A stretch of DNA of 64,000 nt, taken from CADEEN01 sp963751775. GTDB lineage: Bacteria > Pseudomonadota > Gammaproteobacteria > Burkholderiales > Burkholderiaceae_C. The notes below the pieces were generated by a model. The model ran no database searches. It was not told the DNA's origin and was given only the letters and a program-made list of their open reading frames with translations. The position numbers and the translations under genes are program-made. Location of the stretch: NCBI GenBank assembly GCA_963751775.1, contig CAVVVW010000028.1:310001-374000 (forward strand), written 5' to 3'. Positions 1 to 8,668 of the stretch are shown here, piece after piece; within the stretch, counting starts at the first letter, position 1; each line of letters starts with the position of its first letter.

Positions 1-1477
1 TCTCCGGCCAGCGCTGCATGACGCTCTTCTGCTTGGTGTAGAAGCGCACGCCTTCTTCGCCGTAGGCGTGCATGTCGCCGAACAGGCTGCGCTTCCAGCC
101 GCCGAAGCCGTGCCAGGCCATCGGCACCGGGATCGGCACGTTGATGCCGACCATGCCGACCTGGATGCGCCGCGCGAACTCGCGCGCGACGTTGCCGTCG
201 CTGGTGAAACAGGCCACGCCGTTGCCGTACTCGTGGTCGTTGACCAGCTGCACGGCCTGGGCGAAGCCCTTCACGCGCACGCAGGCCAGCACCGGGCCGA
301 AGATCTCTTCCTGGTAGATGCGCATCGTCGGCTGCACATGGTCGAACAGCGTGCCGCCGGTGAAGAAGCCATGCTCGTGGCCGGCGATGGTGAAGCCGCG
401 GCCATCGACGACCAGCTTGGCGCCCTCCTCGACGCCGAGCGCGATGTAGCTCTCGATGCGGTCCTTGGCGGCGCGGCTGACCACCGGCCCCATTTCGGCG
501 TCGGCATGCATGCCGTTGCCGACCTTGAGCGAGCGCGCACGCGCGGCCAGCTTGGGCAGGATGCGATCGGCCACGTCGCCGACCAGCACCGCCACCGAGA
601 TCGCCATGCAGCGCTCGCCGGCCGAGCCATAGGCGCTGCCGATCAAGGCATCGACGGCCTGCTCGATGTCGGCGTCGGGCATCACCACCATGTGGTTCTT
701 CGCGCCGCCGAGCGCCTGCACCCGCTTGCCCTGCTGCGCCCCGCTCTGGTACAGCGCGTGCGCGATCGGCGTCGAGCCGACGAAGGAGAGCGCGCGCACC
801 AGCGGGTGCGCCATCAGCGCCTCGACCGCCACCTTGTCGCCCTGCACGACGTTGAACACGCCGTCGGGCAGGCCGGCCTCGCGCAGCAGCTCGGCCATCA
901 GCAGGCTGGGGCTGGGGTCGAGCGGGCTGGGCTTCAGCACGAAGGTGTTGCCGCAGGCCAGCGCGACCGGGAACATCCAGCACGGCACCATGCACGGGAA
1001 GTTGAACGGCGTGACGCCGGCCACCACGCCCAGCGGCTGGCGCAGCGTCCAGTTGTCCATCCCGGTCGAGACCTGGTCGGTGAAGTCGCCCTTGAGCAAC
1101 TGCGGCGCGCCGCAGGCGAATTCGACGATGTCGATGCCGCGCGAGACCTCGCCCTGCGCGTCGGAGAAGACCTTGCCGTGCTCGGCCGTGATCATCGCGG
1201 CGAGCTGGTCCTTGTGGCGGTTCATCAGCTCGAGGAACTTGTTCAGCACGCGCGCGCGCCGGATCGGCGGCGTGTCGGCCCAGGCCGGGAAGGCCTCGTC
1301 GGCGGCGGCGACCGCGGCCGCGACCTCGCGCTCGCCGCCCAGGTGCACGTGGCGCGCCACGGCCCCGGTGGCCGGGTTGGTGACCGGCTGCGTGCGGCCG
1401 CCGGCGCCGCTGTAGCGCCGGCCGGCGATCCAGTGGCTGATGTCGGTGCTGGTGACGAATGCTTCGGGCGCGCCCAT
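1..1477 (-). CDS. mmsA: methylmalonate-semialdehyde dehydrogenase (CoA-acylating), 3' end cut by window edge
   Basis: Oxidises methylmalonate semialdehyde (and malonate semialdehyde) with NAD+ and CoA to propionyl-CoA (acetyl-CoA) in valine and pyrimidine breakdown; cytosolic. The reverse strand reads as an aldehyde dehydrogenase from ATG at 1477, preceded by a good GAGGAG ribosome site. Recognisable are the N-terminal ISHWIAGRRYSG, the MmsA-type FNFPCMVPCWMFPVALACGN stretch, and the catalytic Cys in GSAGERCMAISVAV. The frame is intact over the whole 492 codons seen; only the last few residues are missing. MmsA-type ALDHs are about 500 aa. A possible partner, a 3-hydroxyisobutyrate dehydrogenase-like gene, lies far away at 48956. 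Confidence 0.93.
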   Translation of the reverse strand, partial: MGAPEAFVTSTDISHWIAGRRYSGAGGRTQPVTNPATGAVARHVHLGGEREVAAAVAAADEAFPAWADTPPIRRARVLNKFLELMNRHKDQLAAMITAEHGKVFSDAQGEVSRGIDIVEFACGAPQLLKGDFTDQVSTGMDNWTLRQPLGVVAGVTPFNFPCMVPCWMFPVALACGNTFVLKPSPLDPSPSLLMAELLREAGLPDGVFNVVQGDKVAVEALMAHPLVRALSFVGSTPIAHALYQSGAQQGKRVQALGGAKNHMVVMPDADIEQAVDALIGSAYGSAGERCMAISVAVLVGDVADRILPKLAARARSLKVGNGMHADAEMGPVVSRAAKDRIESYIALGVEEGAKLVVDGRGFTIAGHEHGFFTGGTLFDHVQPTMRIYQEEIFGPVLACVRVKGFAQAVQLVNDHEYGNGVACFTSDGNVAREFARRIQVGMVGINVPIPVPMAWHGFGGWKRSLFGDMHAYGEEGVRFYTKQKSVMQRWPE

Positions 1478-1559
1478 GTCTGCTCCTCGGTGCCCAGCGC
1501 GGTGCGCGGGCCATGCGCAAGTTTAGGGCGCGGCGGCGCCGGGCCGCGACAATCGCGGC

Positions 1560-2196
1560 ATGGCCCGTGCCGATTCCTTGCGCCCGCTCAGTGACGCCGA
1601 ACGCGACCGGCTCGAGGCCCTGCTCGATGCCTTGCCCGCCCCGCTCGAACCGCTGGATCTGTCGGCGCTCGACGGCTTCCTGGTCGGCGTGCTGCTGCAG
1701 CCGCGGCCGGTGCCGCGCGAGGCCTGGCTGCGCCACGCCGCCGATATCGACGGCCGCGCCGTGCCCGCCGGCGTGCCCGTGCAGGCCTTGAACGCCCTCG
1801 TGCTGCGCCGCCACGCCGAACTCGAACACGCGATTTCGGAGCGGGCGTGGTTCGACCCCTGGGTCTTCGAGCTCGAAGCCGAAGCCGGCAGCACCGAATG
1901 CCCGCCGTCGCAGGCCGTGCTGCCGTGGGTGGCCGGCCTGGCCGCGGCCCTGGAGCGTTTCCCGGCGCTTGCTGCAGATCGACGACCCGGCACTGCACGA
2001 GCCGCTGGCCGTGCTGTATGCGCACTTCGACCCCGACGACCTCGACGACGCCGACGAACTGCGCCCGCTGATCGACGAGATCGAGCCGCCCGACAGCCTG
2101 TCCGAGGCGGTCCAGGATCTGGTGCGCTGCACGCTGCTGCTGGCCGACGTGTCACGCCCGCGCAGCCCGGCCCCGCGCCGGCAGCCGCGCCGCTAG
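1560..2196 (+). CDS. UPF0149/YecA family protein without SEC-C tail, one frame break
   Basis: Begins MARADSLRPLSDAERDRLEA and carries the YecA/UPF0149 signature LDGFLVGVLLQPRPVP and RAWFDPWVFELE. The molecular role of the family is not settled. The frame opens at 1560, then conserved coding continues in the next frame from about 1965 (LQIDDPALHEPLAVLYAHFD), so one base appears gained or lost there. Unlike the paralogue at 4164-4882 it ends without the zinc-binding SEC-C motif. A GACAAT box ends 6 nt before the ATG and there is no Shine-Dalgarno. It is divergent from mmsA. Confidence 0.75.
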
Positions 2197-2361
2197 CGCG
2201 CCAGGCCAGGCCAGCTCGACGGCGCGGCCAGCGCAGGGCGCGGCGCTGACTGGCGCAAGCGTCGTGACTGGATCGATATCGACGGCGGACAACCACACCG
2301 CGCTGAGCACCGCGGCGGCCACGGTGACCCATGTCAGGGTCTGCAGAGCGGACTTTCGCAT
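2152..2361 (-). CDS. small hypothetical protein with signal peptide or membrane anchor
   Basis: A 69-aa frame starting MRKSALQTLTWVTVAAAVLS: positive N-terminus, hydrophobic core, then an Ala/Pro-rich stretch, consistent with a small exported protein. Its last 45 bases overlap the end of the convergent UPF0149 gene. I recognise no family. The Arg/Ala-rich C-terminus may be an artefact of a frame break. Only the hydrophobic start supports it as a real gene. Confidence 0.35.
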   Translation of the reverse strand: MRKSALQTLTWVTVAAAVLSAVWLSAVDIDPVTTLAPVSAAPCAGRAVELAWPGALAARLPARGRAARA

Positions 2362-2595
2362 GGCGGCATGAACCGTTTCTGGGCAGCGCCTGTGGCAAGC
2401 CTAGCGAGGCCGCGGCGGGGCGCCATCCCAACAACAGAGCACGCAAACGTCGTGCCAGCGCCACGTTCGAGCCCGCGCCCGTGAACTGTGCCGCAGATGT
2501 CGCGTCGCACGCTGGTGTCCGCAACTACCGCTTACGTCTGACACTGTCGATGCCCAATTCACACAGGCTTCGTAACGGGGCCGGGGAGGAACAGC
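2362..2595. other. non-coding spacer
   Basis: This 234-base stretch separates the two small reading frames at 2152-2361 and 2596-2799. No conserved coding frame or RNA gene is visible. It should carry promoters for both divergently read small genes. The last 20 bases hold the GGGGAGG ribosome site of the 2596 gene. Confidence 0.4.
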
Positions 2596-2799
2596 ATGTC
2601 AGCGACGAAAAAGCCTTCGACCCTGCAGCGGCTGGCCCGTGAATGGGAAAGCACGCTGGTCGAGCCCGATGCGGCCGACATGGGCACCGCCTTCGGCCTC
2701 GACTGCAGCCTGGCGGCTCTCGAACACGAGGGCCGCGGCGATGACGCGCGCAGCGCCGCCGCCTCGTGTTGGCCGGACGACGCAGCGCCCAAGGGCTGA
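2596..2799 (+). CDS. small hypothetical protein, 67 aa
   Basis: Starts MSATKKPSTLQRLAREWEST at an ATG preceded by a strong GGGGAGG ribosome site 8 nt upstream, which is the main support for it being translated. Acidic, soluble, no membrane segment. No family recognised. It sits alone between the signal-peptide protein and the convergent universal stress gene. Confidence 0.5.
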   Translation: MSATKKPSTLQRLAREWESTLVEPDAADMGTAFGLDCSLAALEHEGRGDDARSAAASCWPDDAAPKG

Positions 2800-2860
2800 G
2801 CCCGCGACGCGGCCCCACGGTGGGGCCGGCGCGCCTGCCGACGCCCTGTGCAGGTGCGCG

Positions 2861-3283
2861 CTAGCGAATGAGCAGCACCGGCGTGCGGCACTGCGCCAGC
2901 ACCTTGGTCGCCACCGACCCGAGCACCAGGTTGCCCAGCGTGTTGTGGCCGTGCGAGCCCATCATCAGCAGGTCGTACTTGCCCTTTTCGGCGGCGGCGG
3001 CAATGGTCTCCGCGGCCGGCCCCGTCTTGCTGCCGAATTCGGCCGCCACGCCTTGCTTGCCCAGGAAAGCCCGGATCGGCTTCAGCACCCGCTCGGCCTC
3101 GCCGTCGTAATGGTCCTTCAACACATCCTTGGCCAGCACGGCGGCGGCACGCGGCGGCAAGGGCGGCACGACGGTGAGCACGGTGTAGGTATGCCGCGGC
3201 CCGAACCATTCGTCATGCGCGGTCAGGTAGGCGAGCATGCGTTTGGTGTAGGGGCTGCCATCGACGGCGACCAGGATCTTCAT
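2861..3283 (-). CDS. universal stress protein, UspA family
   Basis: A 140-aa single-domain Usp, the normal family length. It starts MKILVAVDGSPYTKRMLAYL; the ATP-binding signature G-2x-G-9x-GS is present as MGSHGHNTLGNLVLGSVA near the C-terminus, followed by TPVLLIR. Proteins with this motif bind ATP and act in stress or energy-limitation responses in the cytosol. An AGGAG ribosome site lies just upstream. Monocistronic, convergent with the small gene at 2596. Confidence 0.93.
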   Translation of the reverse strand: MKILVAVDGSPYTKRMLAYLTAHDEWFGPRHTYTVLTVVPPLPPRAAAVLAKDVLKDHYDGEAERVLKPIRAFLGKQGVAAEFGSKTGPAAETIAAAAEKGKYDLLMMGSHGHNTLGNLVLGSVATKVLAQCRTPVLLIR

Positions 3284-3348
3284 CGTTTCGCTCCTGAAAG
3301 GGGTGGGGCCAGTGTTGGCCGATTGTGCCGGCGGTTCACCGAGCCAGG

Positions 3349-4125
3349 TCAAACCGCGATCAACTTGCTCGCGTCGTAGCCCGCGGTCTCGCCTTTGGCC
3401 TGCAGGCCGCGCGCCTGGCTGACCACCCGCGTCGAGCGGCCGTCGGCATGGGGCAGCTGGTAATCGTGCCGGCAATGCAGGTGGCCGTGCAGCCAGACAT
3501 CGGCCGCCGGCAGCAGCGCATCGTCGGCGTTGCAGAAGCTGGCCGTGCTCGGCAGCGGGCCGTAGCGCGGGTCGGCGCTGCGCAGGCTGGGCGCGAAATG
3601 GGTGATCGCGACGGTCGTGTCCCATTGCCCCTGCGCCTGCCGGCCCAGCGCCGCGCCAAGCCAGGCGCCGCATGCCAGCGCCTCGCGGCGCACCGCTTCG
3701 GCGTCGAACGGCGCACCGCCCTGGGTCGCGCCCATCACGCGCTGGAAGTAGGCACCGGCACGCAGCGCCCGCGGCCGCTGCGCGACGCCGAGGGCATCGA
3801 AATCAGACCAGCGCACGGTGCCGAGAAAGCGCACCCGCCGGCCGGCGCGCGAGGTCAGGACCACGCTGTCGCATTCCAGCAGCGTGATGCCATGGACCGC
3901 GCAATGTTCGCGCAGCGCCGGCCAGGCCACGTCCAGTTCGCGGCCGTCGAATTCATGATTGCCGGCGACCGCCAGCACCGGCACCGGCCAGCCGGCAAAG
4001 CGCTCGTAGCCCTGCCAAGTGGCATCGATGTCGCCGGCCAGCACCAGCAACTCGGCAGCCGGCGAAGGTTCGGGATCGAAGGCTTCGCTCTCGAAGTGCA
4101 GGTCGGACAGCAGTTGGATGTTCAT
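3349..4125 (-). CDS. calcineurin-like metallophosphoesterase
   Basis: A 258-aa protein with all metallophosphoesterase blocks in order: SDLHFE (residues 6-11), LVLAGDID (about 27-34), AVAGNHEFDGRELD (about 52-65), a later THFAPS and HGHLHC. These residues chelate a two-metal centre that hydrolyses phosphoesters. The frame is intact. The natural substrate cannot be told from sequence. It lies 66 bases upstream of the Usp gene on the same strand and 38 bases downstream of the YecA-like gene, so co-transcription is possible. Confidence 0.9.
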   Translation of the reverse strand: MNIQLLSDLHFESEAFDPEPSPAAELLVLAGDIDATWQGYERFAGWPVPVLAVAGNHEFDGRELDVAWPALREHCAVHGITLLECDSVVLTSRAGRRVRFLGTVRWSDFDALGVAQRPRALRAGAYFQRVMGATQGGAPFDAEAVRREALACGAWLGAALGRQAQGQWDTTVAITHFAPSLRSADPRYGPLPSTASFCNADDALLPAADVWLHGHLHCRHDYQLPHADGRSTRVVSQARGLQAKGETAGYDASKLIAV

Positions 4126-4163
4126 CGGCGGCGGCCAGCGCAGTGAGCGTGGCAGCTAGGCGT

Positions 4164-4882
4164 TCATGTCTTGCCGTGACACTGCTTGAACTTCTTGCCG
4201 CTGCCGCAAGGGCACGGGTCGTTGCGCCCGACCTTCGGGCCGTCGCGCCGGACCGGCTCGACGTGAAAGCGCTGCTCGCGCGTCAGGTCCCACAGGTCGA
4301 CCACGGCGTGCACCAGGTCTTCGACGCCGTCGTCGAGCGTGGCCAGCGGGTGCTCGCGGTCGAGCACTTCGACGACATCGCGGTCCTGGTCGGTCTCGGC
4401 CGGCAAGATGCCGGTAGATGCGGGCCAGTGCACTGGCGATCGCGTCGTCGTCGCGATCGGCGAGACCCTGGAAGCGCTCTTGCGCCAAGTGAAAGCCGGC
4501 GGCCCAGGGCAGCAGCGCACGCGAAACGGGCGACTGCACCGCGTCGTACTCGCTGACCGGCGGGTCGCGATCGGTGTCGACGATGAAGGGGTCGAACCAG
4601 CCGTCTTCGCTGATCGCGGCGTTGAGCGACCGCTGCCGACGCTCGATCAAGGTCTGGCAACGCGCCAGCCACGCCGGGTCCGACATCGTCGGGCAATGCG
4701 CGCCCCTCGAGATCGAACACCGGCCCCAGCCACTCGTCGGCGGGCACCACGCGCGGCTGCACCAGCACGCCCACCAGGTAGCCGTCGAGCGTCAGCACGT
4801 CGAGCGGTTCGCAGGGTTCGGGCGCGGCCTGCAGCAGGGTGTCGAGCTCGTCGAGCTCGGCATCGGTGAGGTCGGCCTTCAT
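4164..4882 (-). CDS. YecA family protein with C-terminal SEC-C zinc motif, two frame breaks
   Basis: UPF0149/YecA protein: TLDGYLVGVLVQPRVVPADE near the start, GWFDPFIVDTD in the middle and a complete SEC-C motif (NDPCPCGSGKKFKQCHG) at the end, the zinc-binding type also found at the SecA C-terminus. The parts lie in three frames: breaks near 4690 and near 4410. I chose ATG 4882 over ATG 4891, because a CACAAT box on the reverse strand (4895-4890) overlaps the upstream ATG and sits 7 nt before 4882. Paralogue of the gene at 1560. Confidence 0.8.
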
Positions 4883-4921
4883 CGGCGCCATTGTGCCGGC
4901 GCCGGCTGCCGGCCGGTGCGG

Positions 4922-6799
4922 TCAACGGTTCAGCCGGGCCTCGAAACGCGCCTTGGTCGCCAACAACGGCACGGGCAGGTGATACGCCAGTTGCTCGAAC
5001 AGCTTGCCGTGCAGCGCCAGCTCGTCGCGCCAGGCGGCCGGGTCGACGCCGATGATGGTGGCGAATTGTTCGCGGCCGAAGGCCAGCCCGCCCCAGTGCA
5101 GATCGTCGTAGCTCGGGCTGATGCCGAACGCGTTGTCTTCGCCGTGGGCCTTGCCTTCGATGCGACCGACCAGCCATTCGAGCACGCGCATGTTGTCGCC
5201 GTAGCCGGGCCAGACGAACTTGCCGTCGGCCCCCTTGCGGAACCAGTTCACGCAGTAGATCTTCGGCAGCCGCGCGCCGGCCTTGGCCAGCTTGGCACCC
5301 ATGTCGAGCCAGTGCTGGAAGTGGTCGCTCATGTTGTAGCCCATGAACGCCAGCATCGCGAACGGGTCGCGGCGCACGACACCGGTCTGGCCGACGATCG
5401 CCGCCGTGGTTTCGCTGCCCATGGTGGCGGCCATGTAGACGCCTTCGGTCCAGTCGCGGGCCTCGGTCACCAGCGGCACGGTCGTCGAACGGCGGCCGCC
5501 GAAGACGAACGCATCGATGGCGACGCCGGTGGTCGAGTCCCACTCGGGGTCGAGCGCCGGGTTGTTGGTCGAGGCGATCGTGAAGCGCGAATTCGGGTGT
5601 GCGGCCTTGGCGCCGGTCTGCTTGGCGAGCGCCGGCGTCCAGTCGTTGCCCTGCCAGTCGATCAGGTGCGCCGGCGCGGTGTCGGTCATGCCTTCCCACC
5701 AGACGTCGCCATCGTCGGTGAGCGCGACGTTGGTGAACACCACGTCGCGCTTGAGCGAGTCCATGCAGTTCGGGTTGGTGTGGTAGTTGGTGCCGGGAGC
5801 GACGCCGAAGTAGCCGGCCTCGGGGTTGATGGCGTGCAGGCGGCCATCCGCACCCGGCTTGATCCAGGCGATGTCGTCGCCGACGGTGGTGACCTTCCAG
5901 CCCTCGTAGCCCGGAGGCGGCACCAGCATCGAGAAATTGGTCTTGCCGCAGGCGCTGGGGAATGCCGCGGCGACGTGGTACTTCTTGCCCGCGGGCGTGG
6001 TCACGCCCAGGATCAGCATGTGCTCGGCGAACCAGCCCTGGTCGCGGCCCATGGTCGATGCGATGCGCAGTGCCAGGCACTTCTTGCCCAGCAGCGCGTT
6101 GCCGCCGTAACCCGAGCCATAGCTCCAGATCTCGCGCTGTTCGGGGTAGTGGACGATGTACTTGGTCGGGTTGCAGGGCCAGCGCACATCGGCCTGGCCC
6201 GGTTGCAGCGGCGCACCCACGCTGTGCACGCAGGGCACGAAGACACCGTCTTCACCCAGCAGTTCGAACACCGCCCGGCCCATGCGCGTCATCGTGCGCA
6301 TGCTGATCGCCACATAGGCGCTGTCGGTCAGCTCGACGCCGATGTGCGCGATGTGCGAACCCAGCGGCCCCATCGAGAACGGCACAACGTACATCGTGCG
6401 GCCCCGCATGCAGCCCTTGAACAGCGCCGGCGTGCCGTCGGCCTGGCCAGTCTGCAGCAGCGCACGCATCTCGGCCGGCGCCATCCAGTTGTTGGTCGGG
6501 CCGGCATCCTGCTGGAGTTCGGAGCAGATGAAGGTGCGGTCCTCGACGCGGGCCACATCGCCCGGGTCGCTGCGCGCGATGTAGCTGTTGGGCCGCAATG
6601 CGGGGTTCAGGCGCTGCATCGTGCCGGCGTCGACCAGTTGCTGGCACAGGCGGTCGTACTCCTCGACGCTGCCGTCGCACCAATGCACGTCGCGTGCCTG
6701 CGTCAGCGCGGCAAGCTCGGCCACCCAGGCGATCAGCCGACGGTGCTTGACATGGGCGGGTGCGTTCAGATGCGGGCTTTCGGGCGCAGGACGGTTCAT
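4922..6799 (-). CDS. pckG: phosphoenolpyruvate carboxykinase (GTP)
   Basis: Converts oxaloacetate plus GTP to phosphoenolpyruvate, GDP and CO2, the first committed step of gluconeogenesis from organic acids. The 625-aa frame is intact and has normal family length. Family landmarks: the P-loop region AAAFPSACGKTNFSML, the metal-binding/kinase-2 region TVGDDIAWIKPG, FKGCMRGRTMYVVPFSMGPL and the C-terminal WGGLAFGREQFATIIGVDP. The start at MNRPAPESPHLNAPAH matches related proteins; an in-frame ATG lies 18 nt upstream. Monocistronic and divergent from the SGNH hydrolase gene. Confidence 0.96.
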   Translation of the reverse strand: MNRPAPESPHLNAPAHVKHRRLIAWVAELAALTQARDVHWCDGSVEEYDRLCQQLVDAGTMQRLNPALRPNSYIARSDPGDVARVEDRTFICSELQQDAGPTNNWMAPAEMRALLQTGQADGTPALFKGCMRGRTMYVVPFSMGPLGSHIAHIGVELTDSAYVAISMRTMTRMGRAVFELLGEDGVFVPCVHSVGAPLQPGQADVRWPCNPTKYIVHYPEQREIWSYGSGYGGNALLGKKCLALRIASTMGRDQGWFAEHMLILGVTTPAGKKYHVAAAFPSACGKTNFSMLVPPPGYEGWKVTTVGDDIAWIKPGADGRLHAINPEAGYFGVAPGTNYHTNPNCMDSLKRDVVFTNVALTDDGDVWWEGMTDTAPAHLIDWQGNDWTPALAKQTGAKAAHPNSRFTIASTNNPALDPEWDSTTGVAIDAFVFGGRRSTTVPLVTEARDWTEGVYMAATMGSETTAAIVGQTGVVRRDPFAMLAFMGYNMSDHFQHWLDMGAKLAKAGARLPKIYCVNWFRKGADGKFVWPGYGDNMRVLEWLVGRIEGKAHGEDNAFGISPSYDDLHWGGLAFGREQFATIIGVDPAAWRDELALHGKLFEQLAYHLPVPLLATKARFEARLNR

Positions 6800-7018
6800 C
6801 ACGGAAATTCCAATCATGGCAAGCCAGGCGAGGCGGGATTGGGAGAGCCCCTGTGCTGCGGCGCCGGGGCTGTCCGAATGCCGCGCAGTTTCATGCCGGT
6901 ACGGATCGACGCGCCAACGCGCGCGGGGGGCGTATTGTGATTTGAGTTTAGTCAGGCTGTACCTCCCTGATCGCCGGTACATGCCCTCAAAGGCAGGGGG
7001 CGACGACAATTGACCGCC
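6800..7018. promoter_or_regulatory. divergent promoter region pckG / SGNH hydrolase
   Basis: A 219-base spacer between two divergent genes, locally less GC-rich around 6930-6970. It holds a GACAAT box at 7005-7010, 8 nt before the ATG at 7019. An imperfect inverted pair TCAGG...CCCTGA lies at about 6951-6970 and could be a regulator site; I cannot assign it. Confidence 0.4.
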
Positions 7019-7699
7019 ATGCAATTGACCGGCGTCAATGTCGGCCGCACGACGGCCGTCGCCAACCATCATCGGCGCCTGTTGCTGGGCTGGGTGGCGA
7101 GCCTGGCGTTGGTGGCCTGCGGCAAGCGCAAGGCCGTACGCGCCACGGCCGTGACGTCGGGCGCGGTCGTGCTGGCGCTGGGCGACTCGATCACCCACGG
7201 CACCGGCGCCGCACCCGACGCCGCCTATCCGGCGCAATTGGCCCGCCTGACCGGCTGGGACGTCATCAACGCCGGCGTGCCCGGCGACACCACGGCCCAG
7301 GTGCTGGAGCGGCTGCCCACGCTGCTGGCCGAGCACGCGCCGGCGCTGGTGATCGTCAGCGCCGGCGGCAACGATTTCCTGCGTCACCTGCCCGAAGCCG
7401 ACACCGAAGCCAACCTGCGCCGCATCATCGCGCTGGCGCGCGCGGCCGGCGCGCAGGTGCTGCTGGTGGCCGTGCCGCGGCCGACGCTGGCCGCGGCAGT
7501 CGGCGCGGGGCTGTCGGACCATCCGCTGTACGACAAGCTGGCGACCGAGTTGGCATTGCCGCTGCATGCCGGTGGCTGGGCCCGCGTGCTCGGCGACGAA
7601 CAACTCAAGTCCGACCAGATCCACGCCAACGCCGCGGGCTACCGCGCCTTTGCCGTGGGCCTGGCCGCGACCCTGCGCCATACCGGGCTGTTGCCCTAG
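7019..7699 (+). CDS. SGNH-type esterase/lysophospholipase, predicted lipoprotein
   Basis: A 226-aa TesA-like GDSL hydrolase. Block I is ALGDSITHGTG (nucleophile Ser), block II holds the NAGVPGDTT Gly, block III is SAGGNDFLRH, and block V is SDQIHANAAGY with the catalytic Asp/His pair. The N-terminus has two Arg followed by a hydrophobic stretch ending in a lipobox LVAC (Cys about residue 34), so it is probably lipid-anchored in the envelope. ATG 7019 is chosen because a GACAAT box ends 8 nt upstream; a TTG three codons earlier is the alternative. Hydrolyses esters; the true substrate is unknown. Confidence 0.88.
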   Translation: MQLTGVNVGRTTAVANHHRRLLLGWVASLALVACGKRKAVRATAVTSGAVVLALGDSITHGTGAAPDAAYPAQLARLTGWDVINAGVPGDTTAQVLERLPTLLAEHAPALVIVSAGGNDFLRHLPEADTEANLRRIIALARAAGAQVLLVAVPRPTLAAAVGAGLSDHPLYDKLATELALPLHAGGWARVLGDEQLKSDQIHANAAGYRAFAVGLAATLRHTGLLP

Positions 7700-7759
7700 G
7701 GTCGGCTTGCACGGCCGTGCGTGGTGTGAACCGGCCCCAGCCGCTACAGTGCGCCAGCC

Positions 7760-8629
7760 ATGCTCGCCTACCGCCACGCCTTTCACGCCGGCAACCACGC
7801 CGACGTCTTCAAGCACCTCGTGCTCGCGCAGGTGCTCGGGCACATGGCGGCCAAGGACAAGCCCTACACGCTGATCGACACCCATGCCGGTGCCGGCGGC
7901 TATTCGCTCGAAGGCCGCTACGCGCACACCAAGGAGGAATTCCAGAGCGGGATCGGCAAGCTCTGGCAACGCGACGACCTGCCTGCCGCGCTGGCCGACT
8001 ACGTCAGCCTGGTGCGCCGCTTCAATGGCGCCGAGGGCAACGAGTGGCCGGCGCTGGTGCAGTACCCGGGTTCGCCGGCCATCGCCAACCTGCTGCTGCG
8101 CGCCGACGACCGCCTGCACCTGTACGAGTTGCACCCGACCGACGAGCGCATCCTGCGCGCCTTTCTGGGCAAGCGCGCGCACACCGAGATCGCGCAGAGC
8201 GACGGCTTCGCGTCGCTGCACAAGGAACTGCCGCCACCGTCGCGGCGCGGCGTGGTGCTGATCGACCCGTCGTACGAAATCAAGTCCGACTACGCCAAGG
8301 TGCTGGCCGCCGTGCGTGAAGTGCTCGAACGGTTTGCCTCGGCCGTGGTGCTGGTCTGGATACCGCAATTGCGCACGCTCGAGTCGCAGCAACTGCCGCA
8401 ACGGCTGCAGAACAGCGCCGCGAAGTCGGCCCCCAAGGGTTGGCTGCATGCGCGCCTGACGGTCGCCGCCACCGACGCGCGCGGCTACGGCCTGACCGGC
8501 AGTTCGATGTTCGTCGTCAACCCGCCGCACGGCCTGCACGACACGCTGGGCGAGGTGCTGCCGTTCCTGGTCGAGGAACTGGGCCAGTTCGACGGCGCGA
8601 ATTTCCTGCTCGAACAGCAGGCGGCCTGA
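7760..8629 (+). CDS. rlmJ: 23S rRNA (adenine(2030)-N6)-methyltransferase
   Basis: SAM-dependent N6-methylation of A2030 in 23S rRNA. The 289-aa frame is intact, with the family-typical start MLAYRHAFHAGNHADVFKH, a SAM-binding LIDTHAGAGGYSLEG (residues about 42-56) and the catalytic DPSYE motif IV (family DPPYE). Length matches E. coli YhiR/RlmJ (280 aa). A TACAGT box lies 9 nt before the ATG with no Shine-Dalgarno, so translation may be leaderless. Confidence 0.95.
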   Translation: MLAYRHAFHAGNHADVFKHLVLAQVLGHMAAKDKPYTLIDTHAGAGGYSLEGRYAHTKEEFQSGIGKLWQRDDLPAALADYVSLVRRFNGAEGNEWPALVQYPGSPAIANLLLRADDRLHLYELHPTDERILRAFLGKRAHTEIAQSDGFASLHKELPPPSRRGVVLIDPSYEIKSDYAKVLAAVREVLERFASAVVLVWIPQLRTLESQQLPQRLQNSAAKSAPKGWLHARLTVAATDARGYGLTGSSMFVVNPPHGLHDTLGEVLPFLVEELGQFDGANFLLEQQAA

Positions 8630-8668
8630 GGTACACGGCCGACCAATGGCTTGAGCCCACCTGAGACG

